From the NCBI RefSeq assembly GCF_000508085.1, contig NZ_KI669560.1, forward strand, positions 2,279,802 to 2,343,801: a stretch of 64,000 nucleotides of DNA. Reading direction: 5' to 3'. Each line of letters begins with the position of its first letter. The stretch's first letter is position 1. The notes beneath the pieces were generated by a model that had not been told where the DNA came from, did not search any database, and worked only from the letters and a program-made list of their open reading frames with translations. Source of the DNA: Sediminibacterium sp. C3. Its GTDB lineage: Bacteria; Bacteroidota; Bacteroidia; Chitinophagales; Chitinophagaceae. Made by a program: the position numbers and the translations under genes. This document shows, in pieces, positions 27,841 to 36,309 of this stretch.

Positions 27841-27867
27841 AAGAAAGCCCGAATGTTAATTCGGGCT
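27841..27867 (-). terminator. hairpin between rpsM and rpsK
   Basis: On the minus strand, a perfect 9-bp GC-rich stem (27846-27854 with 27859-27867) with a 4-nt loop is followed by TTCTT. It lies 7 bases past the rpsM stop. It could be a partial terminator, a processing site or a 3'-end stabiliser inside the operon. Confidence 0.6.
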
Positions 27868-27873
27868 GACTAA

Positions 27874-28254
27874 TTATTTCTTAGCTGCTTTTTTCTTACC
27901 GGCAACTGTCTTACGCTTACCTTTTCTGGTACGGCTATTGGTTTTGGTTCTCTGACCACGAACAGGAAGTCCTTTACGATGACGTAAACCTCTGTAACAG
28001 GCAATATCCAGCAAACGCTTGATACTCATAGAAACCTCACTTCTAAGTGCACCTTCTACTTTAAATTCATTGTTAATGATGTTACGGATAGCAGTTTGCT
28101 CCTCATCATTCCACTGATTTACTTTCTTGTCAAAGTCAATACCTGCTTTTTCAAGGATATACTGAGCTGTTGAACGTCCAATACCAAAAATATAGGTTAG
28201 ACCAATCTCTCCTCTTTTGTTTTTTGGCAAATCAATACCGGCAATACGAGCCAT
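27874..28254 (-). CDS. rpsM: 30S ribosomal protein S13
   Basis: 126-residue S13. [26 protein letters not shown] is the canonical start and [20 protein letters not shown] the rRNA-binding basic region; the tail is Lys-rich. Preceded by rpmJ on the same strand. Confidence 0.97.
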   Translation of the reverse strand: MARIAGIDLPKNKRGEIGLTYIFGIGRSTAQYILEKAGIDFDKKVNQWNDEEQTAIRNIINNEFKVEGALRSEVSMSIKRLLDIACYRGLRHRKGLPVRGQRTKTNSRTRKGKRKTVAGKKKAAKK

Positions 28255-28292
28255 ATTATAATTGTTTTATGCTGTTAATTTGATTAATTGGA

Positions 28293-28409
28293 TTACCCTT
28301 GACGCTGCTTAAAGCGAGGATTCTTTTTGTTAATCACAAATAATTTACCCTTGCGCTTCACGATCTTACAATCGGCACTGCGTTTTTTAATGGAAGCTCT
28401 TACTTTCAT
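28293..28409 (-). CDS. rpmJ: 50S ribosomal protein L36
   Basis: 38-residue L36 read directly from the minus strand: it opens [20 protein letters not shown], and the second half continues [16 protein letters not shown]. The C-terminal arrangement is normal for the phylum. The zinc-ribbon positions are degenerate: only one Cys is clear (SADC), so this looks like the C-minus type. It lies between infA and rpsM as expected. Confidence 0.93.
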   Translation of the reverse strand: MKVRASIKKRSADCKIVKRKGKLFVINKKNPRFKQRQG

Positions 28410-28453
28410 TGTTTGGTTGTTTAACTGTTATTTTCCTGTTACGTTCGTTGTTC

Positions 28454-28672
28454 TTATTTATATCTGAAAATGATTCTACCTCTGCTCAAATCGTATGGGC
28501 TCATTTCCACACCCACTTTGTCCCCTGGTAAAATACGGATGTAGTGCATCCTCATTTTTCCTGAAATAGTGGCCAATATTTCGTGGCCATTTTCTAACTT
28601 CACTCTGAACATGGCATTACTTAATGCTTCCAGAATTACTCCGTCCTGTTTAATCAATGGTTGTTTCGACAT
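28454..28672 (-). CDS. infA: translation initiation factor IF-1
   Basis: 72-residue S1-like OB-fold protein that binds the 30S A site during initiation. [20 protein letters not shown] and [20 protein letters not shown] are diagnostic. It is the first gene of the local ribosomal operon, with a -7 promoter box 17 bases upstream; map and secY, which usually precede it in this phylum, are absent here. Confidence 0.97.
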   Translation of the reverse strand: MSKQPLIKQDGVILEALSNAMFRVKLENGHEILATISGKMRMHYIRILPGDKVGVEMSPYDLSRGRIIFRYK

Positions 28673-28688
28673 ACTATTTTTGGGGCTG

Positions 28689-28696
28689 CAAAGATA
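28689..28696 (-). promoter_or_regulatory. -7 promoter box for the infA-rplQ operon
   Basis: Minus-strand TATCTTTG matches TAnnTTTG exactly, 17 bases upstream of the infA ATG, giving a leader of about 10 nt. No clear -33 TTG at the right spacing. Confidence 0.4.
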
Positions 28697-28842
28697 TTAG
28701 AATACAACCGAATTATGAAAAATAAGGGGAGAAAACTCCTTAAAATGTGGAAAAAAAATCCAAAAAATAAGTTTTCCACCGAAAAAACCCGGTTTTAGCC
28801 CTCTTTTTTCCCTGATTCCCTGCACCTGAGAGGCACAAAAAT

Positions 28843-28868
28843 AAAAAGCGTCAGGAAAATCCTGACGC
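28843..28868 (-). terminator. terminator downstream of the 134-aa gene
   Basis: Minus strand: perfect 9-bp stem (28848-28856 with 28860-28868), 3-nt loop, then TTTTTATTTTT. It lies 33 bases past the stop of the gene at 28901 and insulates infA from it. Confidence 0.85.
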
Positions 28869-28900
28869 AAAAATACCTTTTGTAAGGAATAAATTATCGT

Positions 28901-29305
28901 TTACATGGGAGCCCGGGTAAGGTGAATCTTAACCATGTCCGAATACTGATTTTGTAGTTGGTGCACATAATGAACATTGGGATGATGCCTTCTGTCTTCC
29001 CTGTACCACATTTCTATGGACGAGAAATCTCCCGCTTTCGGGGTTACCAGCCGGAAAGCACCTTTTGAGTACTTTACAGATCCATCCTCTCCTTCCTGTT
29101 TACTGAAGCTCAGATTCAGCAAGGCATTCTCATCCAATGGCATCGGATGCAAATGATCGGTTGAAAACCAGAATTCCTGAACAGAGGTAAGCAGACAAAC
29201 CTGCTTTTCATCTCCGTTTAATCGGGTAACTTCTCCTTCCCACATTTTTCCTTCAAACTCGCCCATCATGTAGTCGCCGATTTTGATGTCGTTGAATTTA
29301 ATCAT
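28901..29305 (-). CDS. conserved hypothetical protein
   Basis: 134-residue soluble protein, no signal peptide or membrane helix. It opens MIKFNDIKIGDYMMGEFEGK, which suggests a small SH3-like or KOW-like beta-barrel at the N-terminus (repeated G/D turns and WEGEVTRLNGDEKQV), followed by a less regular C-terminal half rich in His and aromatic residues. I do not recognise the family. It is 40 bases downstream of hmgA on the same strand and ends at a strong terminator, so it is probably the last gene of that transcript. Confidence 0.6.
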   Translation of the reverse strand: MIKFNDIKIGDYMMGEFEGKMWEGEVTRLNGDEKQVCLLTSVQEFWFSTDHLHPMPLDENALLNLSFSKQEGEDGSVKYSKGAFRLVTPKAGDFSSIEMWYREDRRHHPNVHYVHQLQNQYSDMVKIHLTRAPM

Positions 29306-29345
29306 ATGGCAATTGTTTATGCCATAAGTTAAGGAAAAATCGGGA

Positions 29346-30503
29346 TTATTCAGCCCAGCTCATGGTATAACCCTCATTTTCTATGCGAATAGCTTCCTCG
29401 GTAAGCTGAAGCGGATGAAATGTATCTACCATTACAGCCAGCTCAAGGGTCTCTTTTTTGCCAATGCTTTTTTCAACCGCCCCGGGGTGCGGTCCGTGAG
29501 GAATACCTGCTGGATGCAGGGTAATCATCCCCCTGGTTACGTTTTTCCGGCTCATAAAGTCTCCGTCTACATAATACAAGACTTCATCACTGTCTATATT
29601 GCTATGGTTATAAGGCGCAGGTACTGCATCCGGATGATAATCGTATAATCGGGGACAGAAACTGCAAACCACAAAATTGTGTGCATCAAAGGTCTGATGC
29701 ACAGGTGGTGGTTGATGCACCCTACCAGTTATGGGTTCAAAATCGTGAATACTAAAAATGTAAGGATAACAACATCCATCCCATCCAATTACATCAAAGG
29801 GATGTGTACCGTAATGCAATCCATAGAGCACCCCTTTCTTTTTGGTTTTGATTAAAAAATCACCTTTTTCATCAATGGTCTCCAAATCCTTCGGCCCTCT
29901 TATATCACGCTCACAATAGGGTGAATGTTCCAGCAATTGACCATGCCTGCTTAAATAACGCTTTGGATAGCGGAAAGGACTAAAACTTTCTACTATAAAA
30001 AGTCGGTTGTTAGCATCATTAAAATGAATCTGATAGATGGTTCCCCTGGGTATAACAATATAATCCCCATAAGAGAAGTCGAGTTTTCCATATTGGGTTT
30101 TTACCGTACCTGTCCCCTCGTGTATAAAAATCAACTCATCTGCATCCGCGTTTTTATAAAAATAATCGGACATGCTTTTCTGAGGCGCAGCTAATACAAT
30201 ATGACAATCATTGTTTACTAAAACCGCTTTACGACTATCTAAATAATCTGAAACGGGTTTCACCTGAAAGCCTTCAAAACAACGATGCTTGAGCATTTTC
30301 TCTTCGGCCACTTTCGGCGCCACATCTATTGGCGCATCCGTTTTAATAATCTGTGTGGGGGGATATATATGATACAACAGTGAATAATCATCACTGAACC
30401 CTTCAGTAGAAAACAATTGCTCGGAATACAAGCCCCCATCTGGTTTTCTGAATTGCGTATGGCGTTTATGCGGAATGGTTCCGAGTTGTATATAATGTGG
30501 CAT
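29346..30503 (-). CDS. hmgA: homogentisate 1,2-dioxygenase-like bicupin
   Basis: 385-residue Fe(II) bicupin that opens the ring of homogentisate to maleylacetoacetate in tyrosine/phenylalanine catabolism. The N-terminus MPHYIQLGTIPHKRHTQFRK matches the HgmA-type start. Putative iron ligands are the His and Glu in YNHSNIDSDE and the His in GIPHGPHPG; the human enzyme has six residues from His to Glu, here seven, so this belongs to the shorter bacterial branch. No hppD or fumarylacetoacetase lies nearby, so pathway membership is inferred from the protein alone. Confidence 0.82.
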   Translation of the reverse strand: MPHYIQLGTIPHKRHTQFRKPDGGLYSEQLFSTEGFSDDYSLLYHIYPPTQIIKTDAPIDVAPKVAEEKMLKHRCFEGFQVKPVSDYLDSRKAVLVNNDCHIVLAAPQKSMSDYFYKNADADELIFIHEGTGTVKTQYGKLDFSYGDYIVIPRGTIYQIHFNDANNRLFIVESFSPFRYPKRYLSRHGQLLEHSPYCERDIRGPKDLETIDEKGDFLIKTKKKGVLYGLHYGTHPFDVIGWDGCCYPYIFSIHDFEPITGRVHQPPPVHQTFDAHNFVVCSFCPRLYDYHPDAVPAPYNHSNIDSDEVLYYVDGDFMSRKNVTRGMITLHPAGIPHGPHPGAVEKSIGKKETLELAVMVDTFHPLQLTEEAIRIENEGYTMSWAE

Positions 30504-30541
30504 ACAATCTATTTTAAAGAGAACTGAAACAGCTATTCAAT

Positions 30542-31015
30542 CTATGCACCTGGGAAAAGAGGTCTTCCAATGATCTCCCCTCTGAAAGGCCAGGGCACAC
30601 CAGCTAAAATTAGTAAGGCAGCAATCAAAAAGAAAATAAATGCTTTCTTATATTTCACTTCATCGGCAACGGATTTTTTAGACATCCCATGAGCCAGCGT
30701 TATAAATACAATAGCCCCCACCATGGCAATAGGGTGCTCCATCCAGAAAAAACGATAGAACTTGTCTTTCATAAAAGAAGTTCCTTCCGGCAATTGTGTG
30801 GTAAAAATCCCATAACGTCCCAAAGCAACCTGATATAACCCAAGCAATAAAGTAATATGAGAGGCAATCATGGTAAATAACCATACTTTCTTATCGCCAG
30901 GCTGAAAGGCTTTTTTAGCAGACCATCCGGTATATGCTTTCACAATAGATACCACTAACAATATCACAATCACCCAGCGTAAAAAATTGTGTAAATGAAC
31001 AAATCCTGTTTGCAT
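30542..31015 (-). CDS. small integral membrane protein (four helices)
   Basis: 157-residue membrane protein with hydrophobic segments at about residues 11-27, 46-66, 94-110 and 124-140. His residues sit in or near the helices (VHLHNFLRW, SHITLL, EHPIAM, LAHGMS), as in small cytochrome-b-like membrane proteins of Bacteroidota, so heme binding is possible but unproven. It lies between the TolB-like gene and hmgA on the same strand; whether it shares their transcript is unclear because a hairpin separates it from the TolB-like gene. Confidence 0.65.
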   Translation of the reverse strand: MQTGFVHLHNFLRWVIVILLVVSIVKAYTGWSAKKAFQPGDKKVWLFTMIASHITLLLGLYQVALGRYGIFTTQLPEGTSFMKDKFYRFFWMEHPIAMVGAIVFITLAHGMSKKSVADEVKYKKAFIFFLIAALLILAGVPWPFRGEIIGRPLFPGA

Positions 31016-31066
31016 AAAAATAGTTTAAGGCAATAATAATAGAATAAAGAGGCAATATACAACAGA

Positions 31067-31094
31067 AATGGTTTACGCTTTCGCGTAAACCATT
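31067..31094 (-). terminator. hairpin after the TolB-like gene
   Basis: Perfect 12-bp stem (31067-31078 with 31083-31094). On the minus strand the loop is GAAA, a GNRA tetraloop, followed by only a weak T tract. It lies 30 bases past the stop at 31125. Confidence 0.6.
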
Positions 31095-31124
31095 CAAACC
31101 AAACAAACAAATAAACAAACGAGG

Positions 31125-32225
31125 TTATTGCTTAACCCAGTCGGCAACAAATAAATTGGTATCACGGGTTCCACCATTATTTCTGTTGGAACCAAATATA
31201 ATTTTCTTACCGTCTGGACTAATCATAGGAAATGCATCAAAGCCCTGATCTCTGCTGATTTTTTGTTTGTTATTACCTTCCAGATCTACCAGATACATAT
31301 TGAATGGGAACCCTCTTTTGTATTCGTGGTTACTGGAAATAATGATTCCTTTACTATCAGGCGTAAAATTAGGTGCCCAGTTGGCCTGTCCCCAGCTGGT
31401 TATCTGCTTGGGATTGGAACCATCAGCGTCTGCCACCCAAACTTCCATATTGGTAGGCGCCACCAATCCTTCTTTTAATAATTCCTTATACTCAGCTATT
31501 TCCGCATCTGTTTTAGGCCTGCTGGCACGCCATACTATTTTCTTGCCATCCGGACTAAACCAGGCACCACCATCATAACCCAGGTCATGAGTAATTTGTT
31601 TTTCCTTTCCACTTGCCAGGTCCATGATGTACAATTCCAGGTCTCCGCTTTTATCGGAGCAGTATATCATTTTCTTTCCATCATACGATAACGTTGCTTC
31701 GGCATCATAGCCTTTTGCATTGGTTAATTTTTTAACAATTTTACCATTCAGGTCAGCCATATAAATATCATAGCTGCTATATAAAGGCCAGATATATTTA
31801 TTGCCGTATTTGCTGCGATCAGGTACAGGAGGGCACTCCTCCCCGCCTTCGTGGGTAGAAGCATAAATAATATGTTTGCCATCTGGCATGAAATAAGCAC
31901 AGGTAGATCTTCCCTTTCCGGTACCTACCAGTTTATAATCAAATTTCTCTCCGGGTTTGGTTGGAATTTTGCCCACAAAAATCTGGTCACAGTTTACACC
32001 TTCCTTAGGATTGGTACGCTGAAATACAACATGCTTGCTATCATAGCTCCAGTAAGCTTCTGCATTGTCCCCGCCAAAAGTTAACTGACGTACATTTTTG
32101 AAATATTTTTCACCTTCAAAACGAAGCGTATCTCCGGGCACTTTGTTAACGGGTTGTGCTCCGGGCTGGGCTGCAGCAATTATCACAATGACTAATTGTG
32201 CAATAAACAGGAAAGCTTTTTTCAT
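31125..32225 (-). CDS. secreted TolB-like WD40/PD40 beta-propeller
   Basis: 366-residue exported protein (signal peptide 1-19) consisting of PD40-type propeller blades. Repeated motifs such as AYWSYDSKHVVFQ, AYFMPDGKHIIYA, ATLSYDGKKMIYCS, AWFSPDGKKIVW and PMISPDGKKIIFGSN mark at least five blades. Often annotated TolB or biopolymer-transport-like, but there is no N-terminal TolB domain and no Pal/TolA context here, so a TolB function is not claimed. A protein-binding periplasmic role is likely. Confidence 0.75.
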   Translation of the reverse strand: MKKAFLFIAQLVIVIIAAAQPGAQPVNKVPGDTLRFEGEKYFKNVRQLTFGGDNAEAYWSYDSKHVVFQRTNPKEGVNCDQIFVGKIPTKPGEKFDYKLVGTGKGRSTCAYFMPDGKHIIYASTHEGGEECPPVPDRSKYGNKYIWPLYSSYDIYMADLNGKIVKKLTNAKGYDAEATLSYDGKKMIYCSDKSGDLELYIMDLASGKEKQITHDLGYDGGAWFSPDGKKIVWRASRPKTDAEIAEYKELLKEGLVAPTNMEVWVADADGSNPKQITSWGQANWAPNFTPDSKGIIISSNHEYKRGFPFNMYLVDLEGNNKQKISRDQGFDAFPMISPDGKKIIFGSNRNNGGTRDTNLFVADWVKQ

Positions 32226-32244
32226 AATAAAGAATATATAATTA

Positions 32245-32252
32245 CAAAATTA
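32245..32252 (-). promoter_or_regulatory. -7 box for the TolB-like gene
   Basis: Minus-strand TAATTTTG is an exact TAnnTTTG match 20 bases before the ATG at 32225. No -33 TTG at 19-21 bases was found. Confidence 0.35.
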
Positions 32253-32316
32253 GATGGCTACTCTTTGAATATTGTCAGGAAACTGTCATAGGTTCCAAAC
32301 AGAAGAAAAAACAAAT

Positions 32317-32324
32317 TAACTTTG
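32317..32324 (+). promoter_or_regulatory. -7 box for rpe
   Basis: TAACTTTG matches TAnnTTTG exactly, 17 bases before the rpe ATG, giving a leader of about 11 nt. -33 element not evident. Confidence 0.35.
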
Positions 32325-32341
32325 CCATCTAAAATAACCCC

Positions 32342-32989
32342 ATGCCAATCATTGCTCCTTCTTTGTTAAGTGCCAACTTTTTAAACCTGGAAAAAGACTG
32401 TCAGATGCTGAATGAAAGCCAGGCAGATTGGTTTCACCTGGATGTAATGGATGGCAGGTTTGTTCCCAATATTAGTTTTGGATTGCCAGTAATCAGCCAT
32501 ATCAGAAAAGCTACAAACAAAGTATGCGATGTACACCTGATGATTGAGGAACCAGAAAAGTACACACAGGCTTTTAAAGAAGCAGGGGCCGACATTTTAA
32601 CCGTGCATATTGAAGCCTGCAATCACCTGCACAGAAATATTCAGCAGATAAAGTCTCTGGGTATGAAAGCGGGTATTGCAGTGAACCCACATACTTCTGT
32701 GGATTTACTAAAAGACATTATTGCAGATGTAGACCTGGTTTGTTTAATGAGTGTAAACCCCGGGTTTGGCGGACAAAGCTTTATTCCGAGAACTATTGAA
32801 AAAATAAAGCAACTAAAGGCTATTATTAACAATGCCGCCAGCAACTGTCTGATTGAAATTGATGGTGGCGTTACCCTGGACAATGCAAAAGATATTTTAA
32901 CAGCTGGCGCTGATGTTTTGGTTGCGGGCAATACCGTATTTAAATCAGGCGATCCCAAAGCAACCATTGCAGCTTTAAAAGCTCTGTAA
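32342..32989 (+). CDS. rpe: ribulose-phosphate 3-epimerase
   Basis: 215-residue TIM-barrel enzyme interconverting ribulose-5-phosphate and xylulose-5-phosphate in the pentose phosphate pathway. The opening IIAPSLLSANFLNLEKD, the metal-binding FHLDVMDGRFVPN and CDVHLMIEEPE, the phosphate loop SVNPGFGGQSFIP and the second catalytic Asp in LIEIDGGVTLDN are all present. No defect seen. Confidence 0.96.
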   Translation: MPIIAPSLLSANFLNLEKDCQMLNESQADWFHLDVMDGRFVPNISFGLPVISHIRKATNKVCDVHLMIEEPEKYTQAFKEAGADILTVHIEACNHLHRNIQQIKSLGMKAGIAVNPHTSVDLLKDIIADVDLVCLMSVNPGFGGQSFIPRTIEKIKQLKAIINNAASNCLIEIDGGVTLDNAKDILTAGADVLVAGNTVFKSGDPKATIAALKAL

Positions 32990-33108
32990 TTAATTATATA
33001 AGCAACCTCATTAAAGCAAACAGAACTTTCTTGTTACGGAATTGTTACCATATGAATCTTTCCACAGCTGTGCATAAGAATCATTAGGAAATATCTGTAT
33101 AGCTGAAT

Positions 33109-33116
33109 TAAATTTG
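33109..33116 (+). promoter_or_regulatory. -7 box for phoH
   Basis: TAAATTTG matches the -7 consensus exactly. Transcription from about 33122 would give a leader of about 50 nt that contains the hairpin at 33130. Confidence 0.35.
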
Positions 33117-33129
33117 AGAGAGAACGGTA

Positions 33130-33154
33130 AGGTTACCCGGAGAACCTGATTTTT
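33130..33154 (+). promoter_or_regulatory. leader hairpin with T-run before phoH
   Basis: Short stem (33130-33134 with 33143-33147, 5 bp) and 8-nt loop followed by five T at 33150-33154, 18 bases before the TTG start. Too weak to call a terminator; it may act as a leader or attenuator structure. Confidence 0.3.
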
Positions 33155-33172
33155 AATCTAAAACCCTAGAGA

Positions 33173-34159
33173 TTGACAGAAACAATCATTAGCCTGGAAT
33201 CGGTAAATCCCATTGAGTTTTTTGGCGTCAATAATGGAAAACTCGATTTGCTGAAGAAAAAATTTCCCCTTTTAAAAATCTTGTCAAGAGGCACTCAATT
33301 AAAACTGAGCGGCGCGCCCGAACAGATTGATACTGCCAGAGAAAAAATCGATTTAATTGTACAGTACTTGCAGAGAAATGGTCATTTAAGTGAGGGCTAT
33401 TTCGAACAAATACTGGGTGGCGACGACGCTGAAGCCATTGATAATTTTGTAGACCGCAACCCCAATGATATCCTGGTATTCGGACCCAATGGTAAAACCG
33501 TAAGGGCGAGAACCCAGAATCAGAAAAAAATGGTGCATGCTGCCGACAGAAATGATATTGTATTTGCCATTGGTCCTGCGGGTACCGGTAAAACCTACAC
33601 AGCAGTTGCACTGGCTGTTAGGGCTTTAAAAAACAAGGTAGTCAAGAAAATCATTTTAACCCGCCCCGCAGTGGAAGCAGGCGAAAGTCTGGGATTTCTG
33701 CCCGGTGATTTAAAAGAAAAGATTGACCCCTATTTACGCCCTTTGTATGATGCTTTGGATGATATGATTCCCGCAGACAAACTCGGGTATTACATGAGCA
33801 CCCGCACCATTGAAATTGCGCCCCTGGCTTATATGCGCGGCCGAACACTTGACAATGCATTCATCATTCTGGATGAAGCCCAGAATGCGAATGACCTGCA
33901 GCTGAAAATGTTTTTAACCCGAATTGGTGCCAATGCCAAAGCTATAATCACCGGCGATCCAACCCAGATTGATTTACCTCGAAATATGCGAAGCGGGTTG
34001 GATAAGTCAACCCGTATTCTCCGGAATATTGATGGAATTGCCCATATAGAATTAACCGAAGAAGACGTGGTAAGACATCGGCTGGTTAAAGCCATTATCA
34101 AGGCTTACGACAAAGAAAAAGAAAGAGAGGATAAAGAAAACCCTCCCTATCACCGATAA
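33173..34159 (+). CDS. phoH: PhoH-like ATPase
   Basis: 328-residue P-loop NTPase of the PhoH/YbeZ family, linked in other bacteria to RNA metabolism and ribosome maturation with YbeY. An N-terminal KH-like region (about 10-75) precedes the ATPase domain: Walker A in FAIGPAGTGKTYTAV, Walker B in AFIILDEAQNAN, and ITGDPTQIDLPRN. The only usable start for the full-length protein is TTG at 33173; an in-frame TAG lies two codons upstream and the N-terminal TETIISLESVNPIEFFGVN reads as conserved family sequence. Single gene with a terminator directly after it. Confidence 0.92.
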   Translation: MTETIISLESVNPIEFFGVNNGKLDLLKKKFPLLKILSRGTQLKLSGAPEQIDTAREKIDLIVQYLQRNGHLSEGYFEQILGGDDAEAIDNFVDRNPNDILVFGPNGKTVRARTQNQKKMVHAADRNDIVFAIGPAGTGKTYTAVALAVRALKNKVVKKIILTRPAVEAGESLGFLPGDLKEKIDPYLRPLYDALDDMIPADKLGYYMSTRTIEIAPLAYMRGRTLDNAFIILDEAQNANDLQLKMFLTRIGANAKAIITGDPTQIDLPRNMRSGLDKSTRILRNIDGIAHIELTEEDVVRHRLVKAIIKAYDKEKEREDKENPPYHR

Positions 34160-34160
34160 G

Positions 34161-34190
34161 AGAAAGGCGCTGAAAAGCGCCTTTCTTGTT
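34161..34190 (+). terminator. hairpin terminator after phoH
   Basis: Perfect 11-bp stem (34161-34171 with 34176-34186) closed by a GAAA tetraloop, beginning one base after the phoH stop codon. The T tract is short (TTCTTGTT). Confidence 0.75.
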
Positions 34191-34274
34191 GAAACAAAGC
34201 AACAGCATAACTCAAAAAGCCGTGCACACTAATTTTAACTTAATTTCGTTAATGAATCGAATAAGTTGTATTGT

Positions 34275-35087
34275 ATGAAAAGAATATTGCTTGTATTATC
34301 CGTCATAACTATTGCACATACCTCATTGCTTGCTCAGCGTCCAAGTGGTAAGCCCAAGACCGTTGCTCCTCCGGCAGACGAAAATGCTGCGGCCACAGGA
34401 GACAAGCAAAACGTATTTCCTGAAGCGGGATTTGCGGGTATTGGCATACTAACTCCGGGAGCTCCTTTGGAAATTAAGAAAGGAGCCGGTAATACACGCA
34501 ACAAGAATATCTTATTGAAGCTTAGTAATGAGTGGGCTTCCGGTGGTCAGAATGAACCTTCTATCATGTTCTCGAACGGAGACATTTCCAATCCAAAAAA
34601 CTTAAGTTACTGGACCATTGGAGCAAGGGTGTCCGGGGATGAGGTATTAAAAACACCACAAACTTTTAAAATCAGTCACAAAGCGGGTTCCGATGCGGTT
34701 GAAAAAGAATTTTTCTCTATTGATTCTTATGAAGGCCGGGTAAAAATCGGAGAGGTAAATACCCAGGTGGATGGTTATAAATTGTACGTTGAACAAGGCA
34801 TACTTACCGAAAAAGTTAAAGTAGCCATCAAGAATTCCAAAGACTGGTACGACCATGTATTCCAGAAAGATTATCCGTTAATGCCCCTGAATGTTCTGGA
34901 CGAATACATACAGAAGAACCATCACTTGCCAGGTATTCCAACCACAGCGGAAGTAATGAAAGAAGGCATTGATTTGGGAAATATGAATGCGCTTTTACTG
35001 AAAAAAGTAGAGGAACTTACGCTCTACACCATTCAGCTAAAAAAGGAGCTGGATGAAACCAAAAAACTCATCCGCAAAAAGAAATAA
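34275..35087 (+). CDS. secreted coiled-coil protein with tail-fibre-like C-terminus
   Basis: 270-residue exported protein (signal peptide ending LLAQ) with a beta-rich middle (GRVKIGEVNTQVDGYKLYVEQG) and a C-terminal segment DYPLMPLNVLDEYIQKNHHL, then PGIPTTAEVMKEGIDLG, ending in a coiled coil (about 225-268). This C-terminal pattern recurs in many Bacteroidota cell-surface proteins and resembles the endosialidase-chaperone/tail-fibre region, but no autocleavage Ser-Asp dyad was identified. Start: TTG 34266 is possible, but ATG 34275 gives MKRILLVLSV and is preferred. Function unknown. Confidence 0.6.
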   Translation: MKRILLVLSVITIAHTSLLAQRPSGKPKTVAPPADENAAATGDKQNVFPEAGFAGIGILTPGAPLEIKKGAGNTRNKNILLKLSNEWASGGQNEPSIMFSNGDISNPKNLSYWTIGARVSGDEVLKTPQTFKISHKAGSDAVEKEFFSIDSYEGRVKIGEVNTQVDGYKLYVEQGILTEKVKVAIKNSKDWYDHVFQKDYPLMPLNVLDEYIQKNHHLPGIPTTAEVMKEGIDLGNMNALLLKKVEELTLYTIQLKKELDETKKLIRKKK

Positions 35088-35089
35088 GT

Positions 35090-36292
35090 TTATTCGCCTA
35101 ATATAGCATGACCTAATTTATCCCGCTTAGTCGTCAGGTATTTTTCGTTGTGGGGATTGGGAGCCACTTCAATGGGAACCGTATCCACAATTTCAAGACC
35201 ATAGCCCTTTAAGCCAGCACGCTTTCTAGGATTATTACTCATTAGTTTTAGCTTGGTGATACCCAATGCACGAAGAATCTGTGCCCCTACTCCGTAATCT
35301 CTTTCATCCATACCAAAACCCAGTTTTAGATTGGCTTCAACGGTATCCATTCCTGCTTCCTGCAATTGGTAGGCCTTTAACTTATTAATTAATCCAATGC
35401 CTCGCCCTTCCTGGTTCATGTACAAAATAACACCGGTACCGGCAGCTTCCACCATTCGCATGGCTTTGTGCAACTGCTCCCCACAATCGCACCGAAGACT
35501 TCCTAAAATATCCCCGGTAAAGCAACTACTATGCACACGGGTAAGAACAGGTTCATCTTTTTCCCAGCTGCCTTTAACCAGTGCCAGGTGTTCTGCGCCA
35601 GACAAGGTTTCTTTAAAAGCAATCAATTCAAAAGATCCGTATTTGGTAGGCATATTTACCCGAACCAGTTCTTCAATTAATGAATCAGAACTTAAACGAT
35701 AATCAATCAGGTCTTTGATTGAAATAATTTTAAGATTAAATTTTTTAGCAATTTCAAGCAACTGAGGAAGGCGAGCCATGGATCCATCTTCATTCATCAC
35801 TTCTACCAATACACCAGCAGGTTCCAAACCAGCCAGACGTGCCAGATCAACCGTTGCCTCCGTATGTCCACTTCTTCTTAAAACCCCACCAGATTTAGCT
35901 TTCAACGGAAATATATGCCCGGGCCTTCCTAAATCGGAAGCTTTGGTTTCCGGATTAACCAATGCCTGAATGGTTTTAGAACGATCATGGGCAGATATAC
36001 CAGTGGTAGTTCCCTGACCAATCAAATCTATTGAAACTGTAAATGCCGTTTCATGCAAGGAAGTATTGGATGAAACCATCGGGGTTAAATCAAGTTCCTT
36101 GCATCTTTCTTCAGTTAATGCTGCACAAATCAACCCTCTTCCTTCCTTGCTCATGAAGTTAATGGCTTCCGGTGTAGCAAATCGGGCCGCCATAATAAAA
36201 TCACCTTCGTTCTCACGATCCTCATCATCTACCACTATTACCATCTTACCGTTTCTAATATCTTCAATGGCTGCAGAAATACTATCTAACAT
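35090..36292 (-). CDS. ribBA: bifunctional DHBP synthase / GTP cyclohydrolase II
   Basis: 400-residue fusion that makes both riboflavin precursors: 3,4-dihydroxy-2-butanone 4-phosphate from ribulose-5-phosphate (RibB, residues 1-200) and the pyrimidine precursor from GTP (RibA, 205-400). RibB shows [17 protein letters not shown] and the GRPGHIFPL block. RibA shows the zinc cysteines in [18 protein letters not shown], the catalytic QEGRGIGL and a Tyr/Arg-containing [13 protein letters not shown]. Stands alone, opposite to the receptor gene, with an exact -7 box upstream. Confidence 0.96.
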   Translation of the reverse strand: MLDSISAAIEDIRNGKMVIVVDDEDRENEGDFIMAARFATPEAINFMSKEGRGLICAALTEERCKELDLTPMVSSNTSLHETAFTVSIDLIGQGTTTGISAHDRSKTIQALVNPETKASDLGRPGHIFPLKAKSGGVLRRSGHTEATVDLARLAGLEPAGVLVEVMNEDGSMARLPQLLEIAKKFNLKIISIKDLIDYRLSSDSLIEELVRVNMPTKYGSFELIAFKETLSGAEHLALVKGSWEKDEPVLTRVHSSCFTGDILGSLRCDCGEQLHKAMRMVEAAGTGVILYMNQEGRGIGLINKLKAYQLQEAGMDTVEANLKLGFGMDERDYGVGAQILRALGITKLKLMSNNPRKRAGLKGYGLEIVDTVPIEVAPNPHNEKYLTTKRDKLGHAILGE

Positions 36293-36309
36293 AATGCTGA
36301 ATTAAGCCG

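Noticed and set aside
31096-31120. Short AAAC/AAAT tandem run as a phase-variable repeat
   Set aside because: Only about five imperfect units, located outside coding sequence between a stop codon and a hairpin; no sign of a switch.
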